This document shows, one piece after another, positions 34,941 through 40,795 of a stretch of 64,000 nucleotides of DNA. The first letter of the stretch is position 1. Each line of letters starts with the position of its first letter. The translations under genes and the position numbers were made by a program. Location of the stretch: NCBI GenBank assembly GCA_963620985.1, contig CAVFCI010000001.1, forward strand, positions 1 through 64,000, in the 5' to 3' direction. The notes beneath the pieces are model-generated. The model had not been told where the DNA came from. It was given only the letters and a program-made list of their open reading frames with translations, and did not search any database. This DNA is from F23-B02 sp963620985 (lineage in GTDB: Bacteria > Bacillota > Clostridia > Oscillospirales > Oscillospiraceae).

Positions 34941-34975
34941 AAGTCAAACCTCCCCTGAACGATCGTATTTAATAC

Positions 34976-35004
34976 AGTATAGCACCAAACCGCAGGCATT
35001 ACAA
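34976..35004 (-). promoter_or_regulatory. Promoter of the DUF1836 gene
   Basis: On the minus strand TTGTAA (34999-35004), 17 bp, then TATACT (34976-34981). The plus-strand promoter of degV must lie at about 35050-35100, where TATAAT-like sequences occur. Confidence 0.78.
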
Positions 35005-35127
35005 GAAAATATGATATCCATTATTACATAAATTATTATTTGCAAAAGGTATTTACTTAACGCCGAAAATGCTGTAATATGATATAATATATTAGATATG
35101 TAATGTATCTTTCTCATACGGAGGTGT

Positions 35128-36000
35128 ATGATGTCAATCGAAGTATTCACCGATTCCGCAGCCAACATACCGGCTGCAAAGCTCGAGGAGCTGAATATAC
35201 ATGTGATCGCGTGCAGCTATGAGCTGGGCGGCAAGATCATAAAGTGCCCCTTGGCTCCCGAGGATTTTGACGGACACGAGTTTTACGATATGCTCCGAGC
35301 CAAGACCGAGGTGCGCACGAGCATGACCAATTCGCACGATATCGCCGAGGGCTTTGAGACGGAGCTTTCAAAGGGCAATGATATCGTCTACATAAGCATT
35401 TCCTCCGGCATCAGCGGAACGTTCAACGCAGGCCGCCTTGCCGCCGAGGAGCTACGCGAGAAGTACCCCGAGCAGCGCATAGAGGTCTTTGACTCCATGG
35501 GCGCGGGGCTCGGCATCGGCCTGCTTGCGATGAAGGCCGCTGACTACCGCGACGAGGGGCTTGAGATGAACGCCCTTATCGAGCGCCTTGCATCCGACCG
35601 CAGCGGTCTGTGCGAGTATTTCACCGTGGATGATCTTATGCATCTGCGCCGCGGCGGACGGCTGTCCGGCATTGCCGCAATGGTGGGCACGGTGCTCAAC
35701 GTAAAGCCGCTTCTGCGCGGCGACGAGGAGGGCAAGATCGTCGTCTTTGCCAAGCTACGCGGCAGGAAGAAGGCGATCGAGGCCATCGCGCACGAGTACG
35801 AGGCCAAGGCCGTCGATCCGCAGCATCAGCGCGTTGCGATAAGCCACGGCGACTGTCCCGAGGACGCGGAAAAGCTCGCGGAGCTGGTGCGCGCCATAGC
35901 CGAGCCGCAGGAGCTCATCATAGCTACACACGAGCCGTACACGGGCATCCACGTCGGCCCCGGCATGCTCTCGCTGTTTTTCATCGGCGCGGGCAGATAA
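35128..36000 (+). CDS. DegV family fatty-acid-binding protein
   Basis: A 290-residue DegV-type protein; family members (FakB) hold a fatty acid for phosphorylation by FakA in lipid recycling. It has FTDSAANIPA at the N-terminus, TSMTNSHDIAEGFE and SISSGISGTFNAGRLAAEE, the fatty-acid carboxyl-binding region, and a C-terminal HVGPGMLSLFF. The length is normal. It starts at one of two adjacent ATG codons after CGGAGG. No fakA gene is near. Confidence 0.95.
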   Translation: MMSIEVFTDSAANIPAAKLEELNIHVIACSYELGGKIIKCPLAPEDFDGHEFYDMLRAKTEVRTSMTNSHDIAEGFETELSKGNDIVYISISSGISGTFNAGRLAAEELREKYPEQRIEVFDSMGAGLGIGLLAMKAADYRDEGLEMNALIERLASDRSGLCEYFTVDDLMHLRRGGRLSGIAAMVGTVLNVKPLLRGDEEGKIVVFAKLRGRKKAIEAIAHEYEAKAVDPQHQRVAISHGDCPEDAEKLAELVRAIAEPQELIIATHEPYTGIHVGPGMLSLFFIGAGR

Positions 36001-36003
36001 CAT

Positions 36004-36043
36004 TAAGCTGACGGGCGGCAGTGGTTCGACTCCCTTCAGCTTA
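36004..36043 (+). repeat. Hairpin related to part of element C
   Basis: A 12-bp stem with one mismatch (TAAGCTGACGGG against CCCTTCAGCTTA) directly follows degV. The loop and 3' arm (GGTTCGACTCCCTTCAGCTTA split over 36023-36043) closely match the start of element C near 38845-38867. It may be a decayed fragment of that repeat family. Confidence 0.45.
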
Positions 36044-36051
36044 GATAAACT

Positions 36052-36096
36052 TCCGGCGCAGCGAATCGCTTTGATTTGCTGCGCCGGAGTTTTTTT
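36052..36096 (+). terminator. Terminator of degV
   Basis: An 11-bp stem TCCGGCGCAGC (36052-36062) with GCTGCGCCGGA (36078-36088) is followed by a T-run. It overlaps the stop of the next, convergent gene. Confidence 0.9.
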
Positions 36097-36367
36097 ATTT
36101 TCCGCTGTCGTCATCCTTATAGTGTATGCGCTTGCCGCAATAGGGGCAGAACTCCATTAGCGCCATGGGCAGCACCTGCTTGCAGTACGGACATCTCCAA
36201 TTGATGAAAACGTAAACGCAAAGCACGAGCACAATGGCGAGACTTACGCCACAGTATATGTAGAAGAATATCATGCTATCGAGTGCACAGACGATGATGC
36301 TAAGCGAAAAAATTATACAGAACACTATGAGCATTGCCCTGCCGCACAGCTTGAAGGGATCTTTCAT
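36095..36367 (-). CDS. Small membrane protein with zinc ribbon
   Basis: A 90-residue protein of unknown function. Two hydrophobic helices (about 10-32 and 34-56) are followed by a CPYC...CPYC zinc ribbon (RCPYCKQVLPMALMEFCPYC) and a charged tail. That predicts a membrane protein with a cytosolic metal-binding tip. The start has an AGGAGG site. It is convergent with degV; the next gene upstream is separated by a GC-rich hairpin. Confidence 0.75.
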   Translation of the reverse strand: MKDPFKLCGRAMLIVFCIIFSLSIIVCALDSMIFFYIYCGVSLAIVLVLCVYVFINWRCPYCKQVLPMALMEFCPYCGKRIHYKDDDSGK

Positions 36368-36411
36368 GCGTTAAAACCTCCTGTGATCAGCGGCCTGCCT
36401 CCGATTTGAAT

Positions 36412-36436
36412 GCAGGGCAGGGAAGTCCTGCCCTGC
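36412..36436 (-). terminator. Hairpin after the 191-residue anchored protein gene
   Basis: A perfect 10-bp stem GCAGGGCAGG (36412-36421) with CCTGCCCTGC (36427-36436) lies 10 bp past the stop at 36446, without a clear T-run. Confidence 0.6.
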
Positions 36437-36445
36437 GTACAGTAA

Positions 36446-37021
36446 CTAATTGTTATTCAGGTAAACGCTCAGGTCAAGGTCGGACAGGGGGATGAGGTAG
36501 AAAAGATATTCGTCTCCCCAGCAGGCCTTCACCCAATACACGGTCTCGGGGGCGGGCTCGTCGATCACATAAGTGCGCTTGCCGCCGCCAAGCTGCAAAA
36601 CGGAATCGGCATTTCCCGTGCGGAGCTCATCTGTGGGCGAAAAGCTTTCGCCGAAGACGTAGACCGTGACCTTATCGGGGGCTTTGTGGCCGTGCTCAAA
36701 ACGCAAGGTGATGGGAGAACCGGCCGCCGAGTCGGGTATTACATGGTCGAATACGCCGACGGGATATTTTCGGCCTCCGTCAGGAAGACGTGTTTCCATG
36801 TACAGCTCAGAACCCTCGTCAAGAGGATGTTTAGGTGTCATCCACTTATAGCCGACACAGCTCGGGTTATCGTATACGGCAGTGCTGCCGTCTGCGTTGG
36901 TGTATTCGGCTTCGAGCTTTACGAAATAATGACCGTCCTCATGAGGTATCAATGCTATGACGATCGCCGCGATAACCGCCGCGATACCGAATGCTATCCA
37001 TATGTGTTTTGATTTTGACAT
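36446..37021 (-). CDS. Membrane-anchored protein of unknown function
   Basis: A 191-residue protein with an N-terminal membrane helix (about 7-25, WIAFGIAAVIAAIVIALI) and an extracellular part rich in Tyr, Gly and Pro with beta-sandwich character (ITLRFEHGHKAPDKVTVYVF). No enzyme motif is seen. The ATG at 37021 is preceded by GGAGGT; an ATG four codons earlier has no such site. It lies 14 bp after the large secreted protein and probably shares its transcript. Confidence 0.65.
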   Translation of the reverse strand: MSKSKHIWIAFGIAAVIAAIVIALIPHEDGHYFVKLEAEYTNADGSTAVYDNPSCVGYKWMTPKHPLDEGSELYMETRLPDGGRKYPVGVFDHVIPDSAAGSPITLRFEHGHKAPDKVTVYVFGESFSPTDELRTGNADSVLQLGGGKRTYVIDEPAPETVYWVKACWGDEYLFYLIPLSDLDLSVYLNNN

Positions 37022-37035
37022 GTTTACCTCCATTG

Positions 37036-38247
37036 TTATTTAGGCAACCAAAGTGAGTAACTTAGACTTGCGCTATTTGCAGAAACATAAAATGACGTAG
37101 CACCGGATAGAGGAATGTTGAAAGAAACATCATACTGTACATTTGAGGTTACAGTATAATTTGCCGAATGAGCTGAGCCCGGATTATAAATATTAAATCC
37201 CGCAGTCATACCGGATTTGTCAAGTACAACAGTGCCGCTTGATGAAGTATATTTGCACGTTACAGTACCTTTTGCGCCAGTAGTAGTTGATGTCAGAGAG
37301 CCCTTTAGACTGCTGAGTGCAGCGTCAAATGTGTTTGTCGGGAGTCCAAATGCTGACAGGAAGTCAATTATTAGATTCTTTAATAATGTGCTACCTTTAC
37401 CTGCATATGCATTGGAAACACTGTCCAGCGAAAGGACGCTACTGATTTCCGAATTTGAATTTCGAGAAAGCGAAATGGTTATTTTGCTTACATATACTTT
37501 GCTAACAGTAGAGTTGGCATTGTCGTAATATGTTTTTACAGCACTAATATAAGTTTTGACCTGTGTACCTATTCGTTTGGCATTTGAAGCATAGTATACA
37601 GACAATGTTTGCCCGTTAACAGATGAAACATTAGCTAGCTTTTTGGTAATAGACCCTTTCTTCACAAAATTTGCATCAACCTCAAGCGGAGAAACTTCTT
37701 CGTCAGAAGGAGAAATAGGTGCGGACTCCAACGAGACATTTGGCCTTACAACATCGACATCATCGGCCATAACACGTTCGCCGAAGGCAAACATAATCTG
37801 TGTATCGGAATCAATTAAAGGATTAATAACTATTCCTGCGTTGATTTTGTTTTCACCAACCGATTTTGTAAAACCGGCTGTGAGCGGCAGATTGATTTCG
37901 CCTATTGAAATTTCGCCGTAGAGAGGTCCGTTCAATATGCTCGAGCCGTCAGTAAGCTCAAGAAGATCAACATCGCCAGCGGCGGTTAAAAGATAATCGT
38001 TTTCTCTTACACTTATCGTAGCAGACATGCTTACATGGAAAATGTCATCTTTCATGGTGCGCGAAACGTTGTAATTATATTCCGCATCAGCATTTCCGGT
38101 ACCAAAAAGAGCCTCAAATTCATCATTTGTTATAGCGGCTATGGAACTGTTTCCATGCAGAGCAATGCCGTCCGCAAAAGCTGTCACGCCCAGTGACATC
38201 ATAATAGCAAATATAAGGACGAAGCACAAGAATTTTCTAAACTTCAT
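37036..38247 (-). CDS. Secreted protein of unknown function, AT-rich
   Basis: A 403-residue exported protein with a clear signal peptide (about 1-26, ending TAFA). The mature part is rich in Ser, Thr, Asn and Val, with repeated polar beta strands and almost no cysteine, typical of an extracellular adhesin or matrix-like protein; I recognise no domain. Base composition is visibly more AT-rich than its neighbours, and its codons differ (frequent AAT, ATA, TTA), which hints at transfer. The start follows AGGAG. Confidence 0.7.
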   Translation of the reverse strand: MKFRKFLCFVLIFAIMMSLGVTAFADGIALHGNSSIAAITNDEFEALFGTGNADAEYNYNVSRTMKDDIFHVSMSATISVRENDYLLTAAGDVDLLELTDGSSILNGPLYGEISIGEINLPLTAGFTKSVGENKINAGIVINPLIDSDTQIMFAFGERVMADDVDVVRPNVSLESAPISPSDEEVSPLEVDANFVKKGSITKKLANVSSVNGQTLSVYYASNAKRIGTQVKTYISAVKTYYDNANSTVSKVYVSKITISLSRNSNSEISSVLSLDSVSNAYAGKGSTLLKNLIIDFLSAFGLPTNTFDAALSSLKGSLTSTTTGAKGTVTCKYTSSSGTVVLDKSGMTAGFNIYNPGSAHSANYTVTSNVQYDVSFNIPLSGATSFYVSANSASLSYSLWLPK

Positions 38248-38265
38248 TTTTGTTCTCCTTTGTTT

Positions 38266-38688
38266 TTAGTATTCGGCATATTCGGTGATAGTGATGGCTT
38301 CCGTGTTTTTTGCGTACAGTGTGAATGTTGTCGTGCAGCGGTAGCTGCCGGAGCCGGTGAGCTGCTTTTTAAATGATGTTATCATTCTCGAAGAGCTTGC
38401 GCTGTGGTAAATGTAATTATCTGAGGTGCCGACATTTACCTTGACCCACTTGGTTCCGGACTTTTTTTCGATACAGGTCTTTGCCTTGATCTTTGTTACA
38501 TCACTTTTGCCGGAGCATATGAGATTAACAGACGCGCTTCCGCCTTCGGCAATGCGAAATGTAACAGTAGGCTTTGTCGCGTACAGGCTTTGAAGCTCAA
38601 TGCCGCCGGACGGCTGCGCGGCATATGCGGAAACGGGCACGCCGGTGACGATCAAAAGACTCAGCATCAGACAGGCGATCCTTTTCAT
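38266..38688 (-). CDS. Small secreted protein of unknown function
   Basis: A 140-residue exported protein with a signal peptide (about 1-23, ending AYAA) and a mature beta-rich domain of about 115 residues. Three cysteines are visible, two of which (NLICSGK and KTCIEKK) might pair. It resembles small Clostridia surface proteins with one Ig-like domain, but I cannot name a family. The start follows AGGGAGGG. It is encoded 18 bp upstream of the 403-residue secreted protein, probably in one operon. Confidence 0.65.
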   Translation of the reverse strand: MKRIACLMLSLLIVTGVPVSAYAAQPSGGIELQSLYATKPTVTFRIAEGGSASVNLICSGKSDVTKIKAKTCIEKKSGTKWVKVNVGTSDNYIYHSASSSRMITSFKKQLTGSGSYRCTTTFTLYAKNTEAITITEYAEY

Positions 38689-38788
38689 ATTTCATCCCTC
38701 CCTTCTGTATTTTTTGCCCCTTATCTATATAAACAGAGAAAAACGAAAAAATACGACAGCTTTTCTGAAAAAATTTTTTATTTTTCAA

Positions 38789-38817
38789 TTGACTTGAAAA
38801 TATATAAAAAATAAGAT
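38789..38817 (+). promoter_or_regulatory. Promoter of the sigma-factor gene, split from it by element C
   Basis: TTGACT (38789-38794), 17 bp, then TAAGAT (38812-38817). The left 10-bp repeat of element C starts inside the -10 box. Without the element the leader to the sigma-factor start would be about 35 bases. Confidence 0.65.
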
Positions 38818-39078
38818 AGACTCAGACTGTTAAAACCGGCAGGGTTCGGCTCCCGTCAGCTTAAAGATATCCGCGCAGCGGGGGAGCCCGAGGGGTAGCG
38901 CGCCGTGACCGAGCCGCAGCGAGAAAAGACCCGCCTCGAGTTGGATAAACCGCCGTCGGAATCCTTGAAATTTCAAGGATTCCGGTAAAAGCATTTTGAA
39001 AATTTTCAAAATGCTCGGCGGAAAAGTGCAGTCAAAAAAGTCTCGCGATGGACTTTTTTGACAGGCTCAAGATAGACT
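38813..39078. repeat. Hairpin-rich element copy C with 10-bp flanking direct repeats
   Basis: A 246-bp element (38823-39068) between two copies of AAGATAGACT (38813-38822, 39069-39078). It starts CAGACTGTTAAAA and contains CCGCGCAGCGGGGGAG like copies A and B. Inside, outer arms CCGCCG (38950) and CGGCGG (39016) enclose two perfect 26-bp palindromes (38958-38983, 38990-39015), a three-way-junction shape. The end is a 12-bp-stem hairpin (39031-39062). It shows no coding potential of its own. Confidence 0.85.
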
Positions 39079-39110
39079 GTCATCGGAACAGGGGGGAGAG
39101 TGCCTTGCTG

Positions 39111-39680
39111 ATGCTTTATGCAGCCGTCATTGACGATGCGGCTGAAATGAAAAGATTCGAAAAGATATATTATGAATATCGTGATCAGATGTTCTTTGTC
39201 GCAAATGATGTCCTGCACGATGAGCACGAGGCCGAGGATGCTGTGCAGAATGCCTTTATCGGCATAGCCAGAAACATAAGAAGCCTGCCGACCGATGATA
39301 AGCGCATAGTGCGTGCGTATACGCTGACGGCGGCGAAGAATGCGGCGCTCAATCTTCTTCCGCAGAAACAGCGGCGCGATATGCAGCTTGATATAGATGA
39401 GGTGGATATTGCCGCCGACGAGGATGTTTTTGCTCAGATCGCGGCCTCCGAGGACAGAGAGACGATATCAAAGGTGATAGGGAAGCTGCCGGATATATAC
39501 AGAGACGTGCTGCTGCTGCGCTGTGTCTGCGGACTTAAAGCCGCGCAGACGGCGCAGCTGCTCGGACGAAAAAAGGCGACTGTCGAAAAGCAGATGGAAA
39601 GAGCGCGAAAGCTTGTGGTCAGGCTGTGCATCGAGGAAGGGATGGTGCTTAAACGTGGAAAAAACGATGACGGTATTTGA
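39111..39680 (+). CDS. ECF-type RNA polymerase sigma factor
   Basis: A 189-residue sigma-70 family protein of the extracytoplasmic-function type. Region 2 is around YYEYRDQMFFVANDVLHDEHEAEDAVQNAFI, region 4 around LPDIYRDVLLLRCVCGLKAAQTAQLLGRKKATVEKQ, here quoted in part. I place the start at the ATG at 39111; a TTG at 39105 lies nearer the GGGGGAG site. The frame extends back into element C, which is not coding. It overlaps the DUF4367 gene by 14 bp, so that protein is the likely membrane anti-sigma partner. Confidence 0.9.
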   Translation: MLYAAVIDDAAEMKRFEKIYYEYRDQMFFVANDVLHDEHEAEDAVQNAFIGIARNIRSLPTDDKRIVRAYTLTAAKNAALNLLPQKQRRDMQLDIDEVDIAADEDVFAQIAASEDRETISKVIGKLPDIYRDVLLLRCVCGLKAAQTAQLLGRKKATVEKQMERARKLVVRLCIEEGMVLKRGKNDDGI

Positions 39681-40422
39681 AAACGCACTTTTGAATAAGA
39701 CGCTGCAAGGCTTTGACTATGTCCCTGACGCAGAGAGCATAAAGCATGAATTTTCCCCGCGCTTTGAAAGAGAAGCCCGAGGGCTCATCAAAAAAAGCGC
39801 CTCGAATGTCTGGCACTGCGTGAACACGACCGCAAAAAAGCTGCTTATCGCGGCGATAATAGCGGCGCTGCTCACGGGCACGGTTTTTGCCGTCCCCGCG
39901 CTGAGGGAGGGGCTTATCAGAATGTTTATTCATGACGACGGCAGCATGTATTCCTTCAGCGTTGACCGGAGCATGATAGCAAACGCGCCGACGGAGATCG
40001 AAACGGCCTATTCTTTGACGTATATTCCTGATGGCTATGAGCTCGTTGACACAGTAGCTGTCCGTGAAGGTGTCGTATTACTTGACTATATGGATGAAAA
40101 CGACGGCTGGATATGGTTCATGCAGGAGACCGTCACGCAGGATCCTCGCAATAAGCTCGGCGGACTGTCGGATTCCGAACGCTCGGAGCTTGAGCATGTC
40201 GTGCTCAACGGCTATGAGGTGATACGGATAGTCCACGAGGAAGGCGAAGTAGAGTTCTTGTGGACGGATGACAAGTATTTCTTCGAGCTGTTCTGCTCAA
40301 AGGGCGGCATCGACGAGGCCGAAAAAATATTCTACGGCGTAAAGCCCGATGCCCCGCTCACGCAGAGGATAGCAAACGGCGAAAGCATAATGGAAGGCAA
40401 ACATGTCATGGATTTGGATTGA
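39667..40422 (+). CDS. DUF4367 membrane protein, probable anti-sigma partner
   Basis: A 251-residue protein. The cytosolic N-terminus (about 1-55) is followed by one membrane helix (about 58-78, LLIAAIIAALLTGTVFAVPA) and an extracellular DUF4367-like domain (YSLTYIPDGYELVD). That topology and the overlap with the sigma-factor gene are typical of one-span regulators of ECF sigma factors, although no HxxxCxxC zinc anti-sigma motif is present. The ATG at 39667 was chosen; a GTG a few codons earlier is possible. It is followed by a terminator. Confidence 0.78.
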   Translation: MTVFENALLNKTLQGFDYVPDAESIKHEFSPRFEREARGLIKKSASNVWHCVNTTAKKLLIAAIIAALLTGTVFAVPALREGLIRMFIHDDGSMYSFSVDRSMIANAPTEIETAYSLTYIPDGYELVDTVAVREGVVLLDYMDENDGWIWFMQETVTQDPRNKLGGLSDSERSELEHVVLNGYEVIRIVHEEGEVEFLWTDDKYFFELFCSKGGIDEAEKIFYGVKPDAPLTQRIANGESIMEGKHVMDLD

Positions 40423-40434
40423 TACTGAATACTG

Positions 40435-40469
40435 ACCGCGTTTTTCCGCTTCGGAAAGGCGCGGTTTTT
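40435..40469 (+). terminator. Terminator of the sigma-factor operon
   Basis: A stem ACCGCG (40435-40440) with CGCGGT (40460-40465), extended by an inner TTTTCC/GGAAA pairing, and a T-run. Confidence 0.82.
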
Positions 40470-40470
40470 G

Positions 40471-40499
40471 TTGTGTCTTATTAAGAAAGCTGATATAAT
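40471..40499 (+). promoter_or_regulatory. Promoter of the cobalamin operon
   Basis: TTGTGT (40471-40476), 17 bp, then TATAAT (40494-40499), just upstream of the riboswitch. Confidence 0.8.
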
Positions 40500-40517
40500 A
40501 AACTGATTAAATACTGC

Positions 40518-40673
40518 CTGCGGTGCTGCATGACGCAGCCTAACAAGGAATTCGGTGCAAATCCGAAGCAGTCCCGCTGCCGTGAATGGCGACGAGGGCG
40601 CATTGGCCACTGTTTTTAAACTGACGGGAAGGCGCGCCTGAGCTTGACCCATGAGCCGGAAGACTTGCCGCAG
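40518..40673 (+). promoter_or_regulatory. Cobalamin riboswitch
   Basis: It has the B12-box order: closing stem CTGCGG (40518) with CCGCAG (40668); CGGTGCAAATCCG; GCAGTCCCGCTGCCGTGA; GCCACTG; GACGGGAAGG; and GAGCCGGAAGACTTGCC. Cobalamin binding should lower expression of the operon that starts at 40796. No T-run terminator follows, so control of translation is more likely than of transcription. Confidence 0.95.
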
Positions 40674-40707
40674 CGCGTGTGTTTGAAATTCTGAGGAGGT
40701 GGGATAT

Positions 40708-40749
40708 ATGCGCGAGGACGCATGGACGCTCAATATTACCTACGAGTAG
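40708..40749 (+). CDS. Possible 13-codon leader peptide
   Basis: ATG through TAG encoding MREDAWTLNITYE, 8 bases after a perfect GAGGAGGT site that begins 20 bases past the riboswitch. The real surface-protein gene begins 46 bases later with its own TTGGAGG site. It may couple riboswitch state to translation, or be a chance frame behind an otherwise unexplained Shine-Dalgarno sequence. Confidence 0.4.
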   Translation: MREDAWTLNITYE

Positions 40750-40795
40750 AGCTGAAAAAAAGAAAAACCAAAACAATTTACTTGGAGGTAAAAAC

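Noticed and set aside
39048..39110. N-terminal extension of the sigma factor into element C
   Set aside because: The extension is encoded by the terminal hairpin of the element; a ribosome-binding site lies directly before 39105-39111.
40679..40795. 39-codon N-terminal extension of the surface protein into the riboswitch leader
   Set aside because: The signal peptide starts at 40796 with its own TTGGAGG site; the extension is leader RNA.
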